Assembly (NCBI GenBank): GCA_958296235.1
Contig: OY282457.1
Coordinates: 1,550,501 to 1,614,500 of the forward strand
Length of the DNA stretch: 64,000 bases
DNA from: an uncultured Candidatus Binatia bacterium
GTDB taxonomy: Bacteria > Desulfobacterota > Binatia > Bin18
Direction of reading: 5' to 3'
Shown piece after piece: positions 16,906-24,339 of this stretch. The position numbers were made by a program, and so were the translations under genes. Positions within the stretch are counted from its first letter, which is position 1; every line of letters begins with the position of its first letter. Below the pieces are notes generated by a model, which had not been told where the DNA came from, did no database searches, and was given only the letters and a program-made list of their open reading frames with translations.

Positions 16906-18912
16906 ATGCTGCAACTCATCAATCTGTCCCTCGCCTTTGGCGGACAGGAACTGTTTCGCAATCTCAACTGGCATATTCGGCAAGGCGACCGGGTGGGTTT
17001 GGTTGGCCCTAACGGCGCCGGGAAGACAACCCTTTTTCGCCTCTTGACCGGACGCATTGAGCCCGATGCGGGCCGAGTCCAGCGCGGCCGGGACCTCAGC
17101 ATGGGCTATCTGCCCCAGGAGGGGATCGACATTTCCGGCCGTGACCTCTTTGCTGAGACGCGCTCTGCTTTACCGGAGCTGACCGCGCTGCAGCAAGAGC
17201 TGGAAACGATTCAGGCCGCGCTCGACAGCGCTGATGGAACGCCCTCCGATACGCTGGCGCAAGAGGCACTGCTCTCACGCTACGGAGACCTCCAGCATCG
17301 TCTCGAAGAACTCGACGGGTTTCAGGCCGACGCCCAGGTCGCTAAAGTCCTGACCGGTCTGGGCTTTCACGAAGCGCAGTTTACAGCACGCACCGAGACG
17401 TTCAGTGGGGGCTGGCAAATGCGGATCGCGCTGGCCAAGCTCTTGCTCCAGCAGCCCGATGTCTTGCTGCTCGATGAGCCAACCAATCACCTCGATCTCG
17501 ACTCGCTGCTGTGGCTGGAGTCGTATCTGCACAAGTATCGCGGCAGCATTGTCATTGTGTCGCACGACCGGGCCTTTCTGGATCGTATGGTCAATCGTGT
17601 TGTCGCCCTGCATCGCTCTGCCCTGACCGAATATACGGGCAACTACTCGACTTTTGAGCGCGTATTTGAGGAACGCCTGGAGTCGTATCGAAAAGCCTAT
17701 GACACGCAGCAGGAAGAGATTGAGCGCCTCACCCGCTTTATCAATGCGTTTCGCTATAACGCCCGGAAAGCTCCGCAGGTCCAGAGTCGGGTCAAACAGC
17801 TTGAGAAGATGGAACAGCTCGACCCACCCCAAACCGTGCCCAAGGGTGTCCGCTTCCATTTTCCTCAGGCCCCTCGGAGCGGACGACGAGTGATTGAGTT
17901 GCAGGGGGTCAGCAAACGCTACGCCAGCCTGTCGGTGTTTGAGAATCTGAATTTGGTGATTGAGCGTGGAGATCGGGTGGCGGTGGTCGGCGTCAACGGG
18001 GCGGGCAAGTCCACCCTCAGCCGTATCCTGTCCGGGGTTGAAGAGCCCACCTCGGGCAGCCGGCAGCTCGGTCATCAGGTCATCCTTGATTACTACGCCC
18101 AGCAGCAGGCTGAACGCTTACAGACCAACAATACGGTGTACGAAGAGATCGTCCGGGAAGCGGCGACCGATGTCGTCCCCCAGCTCCGCACCCTGCTGGG
18201 GGCCTTCCTCTTTTCCGGGGATGCGATTGAAAAGCGCGTTGCCGTGCTCAGCGGCGGGGAAAAAAGCCGCCTGGCGTTGGCAAAAATGCTGCTGCAGGCC
18301 TCGAATCTGCTTATTCTGGATGAGCCGACCAACCATCTCGATATCCGCACCAAAGACATCGTGAAGGAAGCCCTGTTGCAGTATGGGGGAACTTTTGTCG
18401 TTGTGTCGCACGACCGCTATTTTCTCAACGGTCTGGTCACAAAAGTGCTCGAACTCCAAGATGGATACTGCACCACCTACCCCGGAACGTTTGAGGAGTT
18501 TCTGGACCGGAAAGAACGACAGACAGACTCGTCTCCACGCCAGGAACAGGCCCGCCCCCAGGGAACAGCACAGCCGGCCGCGGTTTCTCCGTCTACGGCA
18601 AGCGCGGCCGGCATTGAAGGGACGCTGGCGGCCATTCGTGACGCCAAGCGCGGCAAGCTCTCCTATCAACAGCAAAAAGCCGCCCGGGCCGAACGGCAAA
18701 AACGGGTCAAACGGTTGACCGCGCTGGAGCGGCACATCGCCACGCTGGAGGACCACAAAGAAAAACTCGAACGCCGCCTTGCGGATGAAAAGACATTTCA
18801 AGACCGAGAAAAAGCGCGCGAGGTGACCGGCCAGTATGAGCAGGTCAAACAGCAGCTCGACGAGCAGTATGCGGAGTGGGCTGTATTAGCCGAAGAACAC
18901 GAAAGCGATTAG
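16906..18912 (+). CDS. ABC-F family ATPase (Uup/YheS-like)
   Basis: The 668-residue soluble protein has two ABC ATPase domains in one chain and no membrane segments. Domain 1 has Walker A GPNGAGKTT at about residue 34, signature FSGGWQMR and Walker B VLLLDEPTNHLDLDS. A charged linker (EERLESYRKAYDTQQEEIE) follows. Domain 2 has Walker A GVNGAGKST, signature LSGGEKSR and LLILDEPTNHLDIRT. The last 100 residues are a coiled-coil arm rich in Lys/Glu/Gln (AARAERQKRVKRLTALERH). ABC-F proteins act on the ribosome or, for Uup, on DNA structures; the C-terminal coiled coil favours the Uup/YheS side. ATG 16906 has no strong Shine-Dalgarno. Confidence 0.93.
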   Translation: MLQLINLSLAFGGQELFRNLNWHIRQGDRVGLVGPNGAGKTTLFRLLTGRIEPDAGRVQRGRDLSMGYLPQEGIDISGRDLFAETRSALPELTALQQELETIQAALDSADGTPSDTLAQEALLSRYGDLQHRLEELDGFQADAQVAKVLTGLGFHEAQFTARTETFSGGWQMRIALAKLLLQQPDVLLLDEPTNHLDLDSLLWLESYLHKYRGSIVIVSHDRAFLDRMVNRVVALHRSALTEYTGNYSTFERVFEERLESYRKAYDTQQEEIERLTRFINAFRYNARKAPQVQSRVKQLEKMEQLDPPQTVPKGVRFHFPQAPRSGRRVIELQGVSKRYASLSVFENLNLVIERGDRVAVVGVNGAGKSTLSRILSGVEEPTSGSRQLGHQVILDYYAQQQAERLQTNNTVYEEIVREAATDVVPQLRTLLGAFLFSGDAIEKRVAVLSGGEKSRLALAKMLLQASNLLILDEPTNHLDIRTKDIVKEALLQYGGTFVVVSHDRYFLNGLVTKVLELQDGYCTTYPGTFEEFLDRKERQTDSSPRQEQARPQGTAQPAAVSPSTASAAGIEGTLAAIRDAKRGKLSYQQQKAARAERQKRVKRLTALERHIATLEDHKEKLERRLADEKTFQDREKAREVTGQYEQVKQQLDEQYAEWAVLAEEHESD

Positions 18913-18947
18913 ACCCGGAACGCCATGCTGGAAAAGGGAGAGACACT

Positions 18948-19931
18948 ATGCGCATAGGATTGAGCCTGCCGCCGACCGGACATCATTTCGAGGTATATCA
19001 GCAGGTCGCGCGCCAGGCCGAGGAATGCGGCTTCGAGAGCCTGTGGGTCGGCGAGGCCTGGGGCACAGAGACGAGTACGCTGGTCACCGCCTTTCTGGCC
19101 ACCACGCAACGCATTCATGTCGGTACGGGCATCATCTCGCTCTACCTCCGTCCGCCCACGCTCACCGCCATGCAGGCCGCCAGCATAGACCTGGTCGCGC
19201 CCGGCCGGGCGCGGTTGGGCCTCGGCGTGAGCACGCGCAATATCAACACCTTTCACGGCATTGCCTGGGACCGGCCCGTGGCCCGCACGCGCGAGTATGT
19301 GGACATTGTCCGCGGCGTGCTGGCCGGCGAGCGGGTCACGCGTACTGACGGATTTTACCGGCCCCAAGGCTTTCGTCTCAGCCTGCGCCTGTCGGGGGCC
19401 ATGCCGATCTATCTGGCGGCCGTGAATCCGCGCATGCTCCAGTTAGCCGGGGAGATCGCGGACGGGGTGCTGCTGGCCTGGCTGCCGGCGCGGCAGATTC
19501 CCCATTCGCTGGCCGAGATTGCCAAAGGGGCGGAGCGTGCCGGCCGCAGTCTGAGCGATATCGATATCGGCTGCTATGTGCATACGCTGGTCAAACAGGA
19601 CCGGGAACAGGCCCTACGGCAACTGCGTCACGTGTTGGTTAGCTACTGTCAGGCCAACACCTATATCCAGGGTTTCCGTCGTTTTGGCTATAGCGATATT
19701 CTGGACGAAGTGCATGCCCGCTGGCAGGCTGGCGACCGGAAGGGAGCGGAGGAAGCCATTCCGGATTCCATGGTTGAAGAGTTATTCGTCTTCGGTCCGC
19801 CCGAAGACTGCCGCGCCCAACTCGGTCACTTTATCGACGCCGGCGTGGAGCAGCCCATCGTCGCCTCTCCACCCACGAGCCAGATCACCGGGGAAGATAT
19901 GCATATGCTGGTTGAGACGTTCGGGCAGTGA
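18948..19931 (+). CDS. LLM-class flavin/F420-dependent oxidoreductase (1)
   Basis: The 327-residue luciferase-like TIM-barrel protein opens with MRIGLSLPPTG, has the early motif LWVGEAWGTETSTLVTAFLA, the family hallmark RIHVGTGIISLYLRPP, and ARLGLGVSTRNINTFHGIAW. Relatives bind F420 or FMN and oxidise or reduce small carbonyls, alcohols or nitrogenous compounds. ATG 18948 follows GGGAGAG. It begins 35 bp after the ABC-F gene and ends 12 bp before a DUF2283 gene, so all three may share a transcript. It is most similar within this window to the gene at 22516-23511. The substrate is unknown. Confidence 0.88.
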   Translation: MRIGLSLPPTGHHFEVYQQVARQAEECGFESLWVGEAWGTETSTLVTAFLATTQRIHVGTGIISLYLRPPTLTAMQAASIDLVAPGRARLGLGVSTRNINTFHGIAWDRPVARTREYVDIVRGVLAGERVTRTDGFYRPQGFRLSLRLSGAMPIYLAAVNPRMLQLAGEIADGVLLAWLPARQIPHSLAEIAKGAERAGRSLSDIDIGCYVHTLVKQDREQALRQLRHVLVSYCQANTYIQGFRRFGYSDILDEVHARWQAGDRKGAEEAIPDSMVEELFVFGPPEDCRAQLGHFIDAGVEQPIVASPPTSQITGEDMHMLVETFGQ

Positions 19932-19943
19932 AGAGGAGGGTCC

Positions 19944-20141
19944 GTGAGAGTCATCTATGACGAAGAGACCGACTCCTTGGTCATTACGCTTCGAGATGAT
20001 CGTATCAAGGAAAGTGACGAGGTTCGCCCTGGAGTCATTGCCGACTTTGGTTACGATGGAGGAATCGTCCGCTTTGAGATCATGCAGGCTTCAAGGGTCG
20101 TAGGCAATACAAAAGAAATGCAATTCGAGGTTAGTGAGTAA
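19944..20141 (+). CDS. DUF2283 small protein
   Basis: The 65-residue protein is of the DUF2283 family: it begins RVIYDEETDSLVITLRDD and continues through GVIADFGYDGGIVRFEIMQAS. DUF2283 proteins are commonly paired with DUF4258 proteins in toxin-antitoxin-like modules, DUF2283 being the presumed antitoxin. No DUF4258 gene is seen on either side. A short open stretch downstream ends at 20248 with TGWDKEQRIAFQKELIALIN but has no start codon, so it could be the remnant of a lost partner. The start is GTG 19944 with GAGGAGG upstream. Confidence 0.8.
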   Translation: MRVIYDEETDSLVITLRDDRIKESDEVRPGVIADFGYDGGIVRFEIMQASRVVGNTKEMQFEVSE

Positions 20142-20427
20142 GCTCCCATTGTCCAGGAGGATTAAGGCGAGGAGAGGATACAGGCTGGGATAAGGAACAG
20201 CGTATAGCATTTCAAAAGGAACTGATTGCTCTCATAAACAAAGCGTAAGGCACGGTGCTTAATCAACGTGGTATAAAATATATGTTAGGCGAAATGGCAC
20301 AGTTTCACACCGCTTATTCCCTTCTTCCGTAACGCAAACTCCCGCGCCTCGTTTTGCCGGAGAAGCGGTCTTGGGAATCTCCCAGGGCCGCTATTACTGG
20401 TGGTGTAGAGTCGAGTCCTTCTCCTGC
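20142..20427. other. Intergenic region with a possible gene remnant
   Basis: This region holds no complete gene. A start-less open stretch ends at TAA 20246-20248. A TA-rich TATAAAATATAT box at 20272-20283 resembles a -10 region but has no gene to serve on the plus strand. Confidence 0.4.
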
Positions 20428-21495
20428 CTACTCCACCGCCCCAATCGCAAAGTTCTGCACGCGCTCATCCCACACAATAAGCGCATCAAGGCCAGCACTC
20501 GGAAAGTTCGGGAGGCGATACACGCCCTCCGCCCCCCGGTAAAACTCCTGACCGAACGTCGTGACCTTGAACTCAGCGGGCGGGCCTACCGCCGCCCCAT
20601 CTACCACCAGACGGGCCGTATGCACCCCATCGCCCAGCCGATTCCAATTAACTAAGGTCACAAATCCATTATTCGTATCCCCACATACTGAAAGCGTGTC
20701 AGGACGATCCGTTCCATAAACCACACCAACCCGTTGAGTTCCAATAAGTACCTCCACCCTCTGAGCACGACAGACCCATCCCGAAATCACACCAATCCCA
20801 CTCTTAAAAGTCCCATGACCAGGATTCCCCAGCGCGCCTTTACTAGGGGGGGATGTGCTGCCATAGATGGCCCGAATCCCGGCGATATCATCCGCTTGGA
20901 GGCGGTCCACCCCGCCGCCACTGCTGTTCATGATAGCAGTGACACGCTGGCCGTGATCGTCCGGGTGATTGAGACCGAGGACATGGCCGAATTCATGGAT
21001 CGCCACCCGGTGGAAATCGATCGCACCGGAGCGCCGTGGACCCGAGTAGGTGGTCCAGTCCTTGTTGGTATTAAAAAGTACGTCACCATCGAGGAATGCG
21101 CCTGTACTGCGGCGGAACCAATACTGCGTAACAGCCACCGAGTCGCCAAATGCCATGCCACAGTGCGTGTCTGCCCAGACGACAGTGTTGATGCCATCCA
21201 CATCGGCACTGGTACACGACACGGCAGCCGGCTGACTCGGAGACTGAATGCGAAATGTAAACTGAGCCCCCGCCGCGTTCCACTGCGCTGCCGCGTCCTC
21301 CGCGGCATCATCCCAACACGGTCCCCACGCGGTGAGCGGTCTGTTCGGGGGACAACCGACGCGCAGGTTGAGCGTGGCACGTTTTTGTGACCAATGCGCC
21401 TTGGCCCCCTGTTCGGTGATTTGCACCCAGGCATGACTGAGGCTGGTCAGGAGCAGCAGAAACGTCAGGACGAAGAGTATTTGCTTACTGCGCAT
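20428..21495 (-). CDS. Secreted matrixin-family zinc metalloprotease with C-terminal accessory domain
   Basis: The 355-residue precursor has a signal peptide (QILFVLTFLLLLTSLSHA). Its catalytic domain has the complete zinc motif HEFGHVLGLNH (His167, Glu168, His171, His177) followed by an IMNSSGGG Met-turn, as in matrixins. Residues about 215-355 form a separate beta-rich domain beginning GTFKSGIGVISGWVCRAQRV and including VCGDTNNGFVTLVNWNRLGDG, a module seen in other exported bacterial proteins. ATG 21495 is preferred because GGAGGAGG stands just before it. It overlaps the end of the upstream secreted-protein gene by 11 bp, so the two are co-expressed and may act together outside the cell. 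Confidence 0.88.
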   Translation of the reverse strand: MRSKQILFVLTFLLLLTSLSHAWVQITEQGAKAHWSQKRATLNLRVGCPPNRPLTAWGPCWDDAAEDAAAQWNAAGAQFTFRIQSPSQPAAVSCTSADVDGINTVVWADTHCGMAFGDSVAVTQYWFRRSTGAFLDGDVLFNTNKDWTTYSGPRRSGAIDFHRVAIHEFGHVLGLNHPDDHGQRVTAIMNSSGGGVDRLQADDIAGIRAIYGSTSPPSKGALGNPGHGTFKSGIGVISGWVCRAQRVEVLIGTQRVGVVYGTDRPDTLSVCGDTNNGFVTLVNWNRLGDGVHTARLVVDGAAVGPPAEFKVTTFGQEFYRGAEGVYRLPNFPSAGLDALIVWDERVQNFAIGAVE

Positions 21496-22087
21496 TGCGA
21501 ACCTCCTCCTCAATCAATTGAAGAAAGGTCTCCAGCGACATGGCCGCGTCCTGTGTCATCTGATGTGTCTGACTGCCGAAGGGTTCGTCATGCACGATGC
21601 CGCCCTGGGTCTGGACCATCGGGAGCGCCGTGACCGGCTGCCCGCTGTGGGTGGCGATGGTCTCCATCTCCCGCTCCGGGTCAAATGTCACCCGATACAC
21701 GCCTTGCCACAGGCCGACGAGCGGTACCGCATTGGTTTCATTGCCCGTCACGAACACGACCACGCGGTCGCCTAAGTGGAACTGCGGCGTCCCGGCAATC
21801 TGCATGACCAGGCCGTCCGGCGTGGGACCACCAAGGACATGCAGGGTCAGTTCGGTCTGGCCGGTGTCGCCTTTCGAGACTTCGAGGTCAGAGAAGGTGA
21901 TGAGGGTGAAGGGCGCTGCTTTCTCGGCGTCCCACGCCGACTCAATGGCAGTGACGGTGCCGACGGCAATGGTGTCAGCCTCCTGCACAAGATCGGGAAA
22001 TGTTTTTTCCAGGACCGTGGTCGCCCCGACGGGCAGACTGATAAGATAGGCCATCCCGAGGATGGCCGCACTGAGACGCAGAACCAT
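21485..22087 (-). CDS. Secreted protein of unknown function, partner of the matrixin
   Basis: The 200-residue precursor has an N-terminal signal peptide (LRLSAAILGMAYLISLPVGA). The mature part looks beta-rich: FPDLVQEADTIAVGTVTAIE, FSDLEVSKGDTGQTELTLHV, FHLGDRVVVFVTGN. The pattern of an exported protein with a repeated 'DxIAVGTV...V..VLKG' layout is often found beside matrixin-like proteases. I do not recognise a named family. ATG 22087 follows AAGGAG. It overlaps the matrixin start by 11 bp. It might be an inhibitor, chaperone or substrate of the protease; this is a guess from position. Confidence 0.7.
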   Translation of the reverse strand: MVLRLSAAILGMAYLISLPVGATTVLEKTFPDLVQEADTIAVGTVTAIESAWDAEKAAPFTLITFSDLEVSKGDTGQTELTLHVLGGPTPDGLVMQIAGTPQFHLGDRVVVFVTGNETNAVPLVGLWQGVYRVTFDPEREMETIATHSGQPVTALPMVQTQGGIVHDEPFGSQTHQMTQDAAMSLETFLQLIEEEVRNAQ

Positions 22088-22105
22088 AGACACACTCCTT
22101 TCCGA

Positions 22106-22145
22106 AAGCACGGCCCAGGCAGAGTAGAGCTGCCAGGCCGTGCTT
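22106..22145 (-). promoter_or_regulatory. Strong hairpin in the 5' leader of the secreted-protein/matrixin operon
   Basis: AAGCACGGCC (22106-22115) is perfectly complementary to GGCCGTGCTT (22136-22145), and inside it GGCAG (22118-22122) pairs with CTGCC (22130-22134) in the plus-strand reading. On the minus-strand message this is a two-part stem ending about 18 bases before the ATG and close to the AAGGAG. No U-tract follows. It could mask the ribosome-binding site, stabilise the message, or be part of a larger structured leader. Confidence 0.6.
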
Positions 22146-22515
22146 CCTTCGCAGCAGTGAATGTGTGAAGTCCTGCGTATTCGCCTCAACACGGGTAGCT
22201 ACTCCCGCGTCGGGATAATGGCTGTGGTATTCCGCAGGCGGCCCGACTCAGCGGGCTCACTGCCTGAAGGAAGCGTATAGGAGGGTAATGGAGTGACGAA
22301 AATTGTCAACCAAAGTGGGAAGGGTTCAAACGTGAAGACCTTAAATCAGGAAATTCTGAAAGAAGAAAAGGGCGCACCGAGAGCGGGGTGTCAGGTGGGG
22401 CGGGCTAACCTGGCCTACTCTTTTGAGCGGTGGCTGGCGGTGAGGGGCAAGGGCAAGAGCCGTGAGAGGGGACCAGAGAATAGATAAGGGCGATCACGCA
22501 GACCGCCCCGACCCA
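22146..22515. other. Long leader/intergenic region
   Basis: No convincing gene is present. On the minus strand a second, GU-containing hairpin (ACGCGGG...CCCGTGT around 22183-22203) lies upstream of the main leader hairpin. A GTG-initiated plus-strand frame of 64 codons (22293-22487) has a good AGGAGGG but an implausible, low-complexity C-terminal half and is not called. Confidence 0.5.
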
Positions 22516-23511
22516 TCACCCGACCAGCTTCGTCAAAATCCGCTCGTACTCTTTGTCGTTATCTGCCTGCACATTGACCTGATGCAGGTCCACTCCGCAC
22601 TCGGCCTGAGCTTGCAGACGCTCAATGCCCGCTTCCACTGACCCCACGCAGCCGGTTGCGTCAACCAACTGAGCCGGCACGGCTTCGCCGGCGGCGCGTG
22701 AGCCAGCGGCCCAGGCTTTTTTGACGGTTTCGACCGTTTCTCCGTAGCCCAGCCGGGTAAGTTGGGCGGCGTAGAACGTCCCCATGCGGCCAATGTAAAA
22801 GGCCAGCATACCGGCTGAGGCGGCGCGAGCTTTGTCAACCTGTGAAGTCACCCTGATAATGCCGGGCGAACGGACAGCGACCGCGTCGGCCGGACGTCCG
22901 GCGGTCACGCTGGCCTGACGCAGATTGTCAATTTCGTTCTTGAGATGTTCGAGTGGAATCAGAATCGGTAGCCAGCCGTCGGCCAGCTCGGCGGTCATTT
23001 TCACACTCCTGGCATTCATCGTTGCCAGATAAATCGGAATATGGGCGCGAACGGGCTGGAAGCGCAACGTAAAGCCGCGTTGCAGCTCGAACAGCCTGCC
23101 TGAGTATTTGAGCGGCTCGCCCTTCATAATGGTGTTAATGATTTCCACATACTCCCGCATGCGCTGGAGTGGAGGATTGAACGCAACCCCATGAAAATGC
23201 TCAATTACCTGCGGGCCACTCGTCCCCAGGCCGAGCAGCATCCGCCCGCCAGAGACCTCATCCAGGGTGGCAAAGTGCTGGGCCAGCGCCGCGGGGGTGC
23301 GGGAGTAGGTATTCACAATCGCCGTGCCGAGGTTGATAGTCTTCGTCTTGTCGGCCAACAGGGTCAAAATGGTGAACGCATCCCGCCCCCAGGCTTCCGG
23401 CACCCAGGCCGAATGCACCCCGGCCGCCTCCGCGATTTGCACCTTTTCACACAGCGCCCGGTAGTCGAGCTTGCCCTGCCAATCGATGCCAATGGAAATT
23501 TTATAGGCCAT
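22516..23511 (-). CDS. LLM-class flavin/F420-dependent oxidoreductase (2)
   Basis: The 331-residue luciferase-like protein begins YKISIGIDWQGKLDYRAL and shows HSAWVPEAWGRDAFTILTLL, INLGTAIVNTYSRTPAALAQ and GRMLLGLGTSGPQVIEHFHG, all typical of F420-dependent methylenetetrahydromethanopterin-reductase-like enzymes. It shares the EAWG and FHG motifs with the protein at 18948-19931, so the two are probably paralogues. The start ATG 23511 sits behind AAAGGATAAAGAAT. It stands alone between intergenic regions. The substrate is unknown. Confidence 0.88.
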   Translation of the reverse strand: MAYKISIGIDWQGKLDYRALCEKVQIAEAAGVHSAWVPEAWGRDAFTILTLLADKTKTINLGTAIVNTYSRTPAALAQHFATLDEVSGGRMLLGLGTSGPQVIEHFHGVAFNPPLQRMREYVEIINTIMKGEPLKYSGRLFELQRGFTLRFQPVRAHIPIYLATMNARSVKMTAELADGWLPILIPLEHLKNEIDNLRQASVTAGRPADAVAVRSPGIIRVTSQVDKARAASAGMLAFYIGRMGTFYAAQLTRLGYGETVETVKKAWAAGSRAAGEAVPAQLVDATGCVGSVEAGIERLQAQAECGVDLHQVNVQADNDKEYERILTKLVG

Positions 23512-23721
23512 ATTCTTTATCCTTTCTTGGGCTCAGTTCAGTCGCGCGACTCTAGCATGTCCCCTTTTGACCGTCAGCTATTCGCCGTGTCTGTTCTGCC
23601 GGGACGACGCTTGACAACAAAACGCGCGCCCGTGCTCGCCGTATATGCGTGTGGCATTTATATGGGTGTGGGTCCGGGCTTCTGGTTGGCAAGCAGCGGC
23701 GCGGCTGATTGCCGACAGCAA

Positions 23722-24324
23722 CTACAGCTGCACAGAAACGGCGTAATAGCCCATCTCAGTTGGAGCGGAAAAATATTCCGCCAGCCGGGATAAGACCCGC
23801 GGAAAAAATTCACCCTCCCGGTCCGCGGCCTGCATCTGTTCCCGGCTGGTCCAAAAACTCAACCCCCATCCGCTGCCGCGCGCGCGATTGGCCAGCCACA
23901 GCACGCCCTGAAAGCCAGGCTGCCGCCTGAGGACAGGCAGATATTCTTGCTCATAAACGGCCCGTGCCGGCTCAAGCTGCGCTTCGGGAACGGGCAGAGT
24001 AATCATCCGGGCGAAAAGCCCGCCAACATGCTGGCCGGCTCGTACCAGGACTTCGTATTGTTCAGGCTGCGGGTGTGCAGTCAGAAACGGCAATAGCATG
24101 GCGGCGACGGCCTTGCGGCTCTTCAGCTCGGATTGGGCCAGCGCAGCTTCGGAGTTCCATAAGGTGACGATGAAGCCCGTCTGCGCCTCCGGGTCGGATA
24201 ACACCAGGGTTCCATGGAATCCGGGCTCCCGGACCAGCGGCGGCAGCACCGCGCTCCGGTACACGGACAGGAAGTCAGTCAGGAGGTCGGGCCGGCATTG
24301 GATGGGAATAACACGCGCGTACAT
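23722..24324 (-). CDS. Tandem ABM-like (dimeric alpha/beta-barrel) protein
   Basis: The 200-residue protein has two halves of similar layout. Each begins with an 'ARVIPIQC...' or 'ARMITLPV...' strand, then a helix, then PGFHGTLVLSDPEAQTGFIVTLW in the first half and PGFQGVLWLANRARGSGWGLSFW in the second. This is a duplicated antibiotic-biosynthesis-monooxygenase (ABM) fold; single ABM domains dimerise, so the duplication would make an internal dimer. ABM proteins are small cofactor-free monooxygenases or heme-binding proteins. The start ATG 24324 is preceded by AAAGGAAC. It follows the peptidase gene by 15 bp on the same strand. Confidence 0.75.
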   Translation of the reverse strand: MYARVIPIQCRPDLLTDFLSVYRSAVLPPLVREPGFHGTLVLSDPEAQTGFIVTLWNSEAALAQSELKSRKAVAAMLLPFLTAHPQPEQYEVLVRAGQHVGGLFARMITLPVPEAQLEPARAVYEQEYLPVLRRQPGFQGVLWLANRARGSGWGLSFWTSREQMQAADREGEFFPRVLSRLAEYFSAPTEMGYYAVSVQL

Positions 24325-24339
24325 GGGATGATGTTCCTT

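Noticed and set aside
22146-22260. Possible riboswitch in the leader of the matrixin operon
   Set aside because: Several stems can be drawn, but no conserved core of a known class (c-di-GMP, SAM, TPP, cobalamin and similar) is recognisable.
22293-22487. 64-codon plus-strand frame with a good AGGAGGG
   Set aside because: The C-terminal half is compositionally implausible and unlike any protein; similar low-complexity sequence appears in the non-coding 9200-9280 region. Not enough to call a gene.
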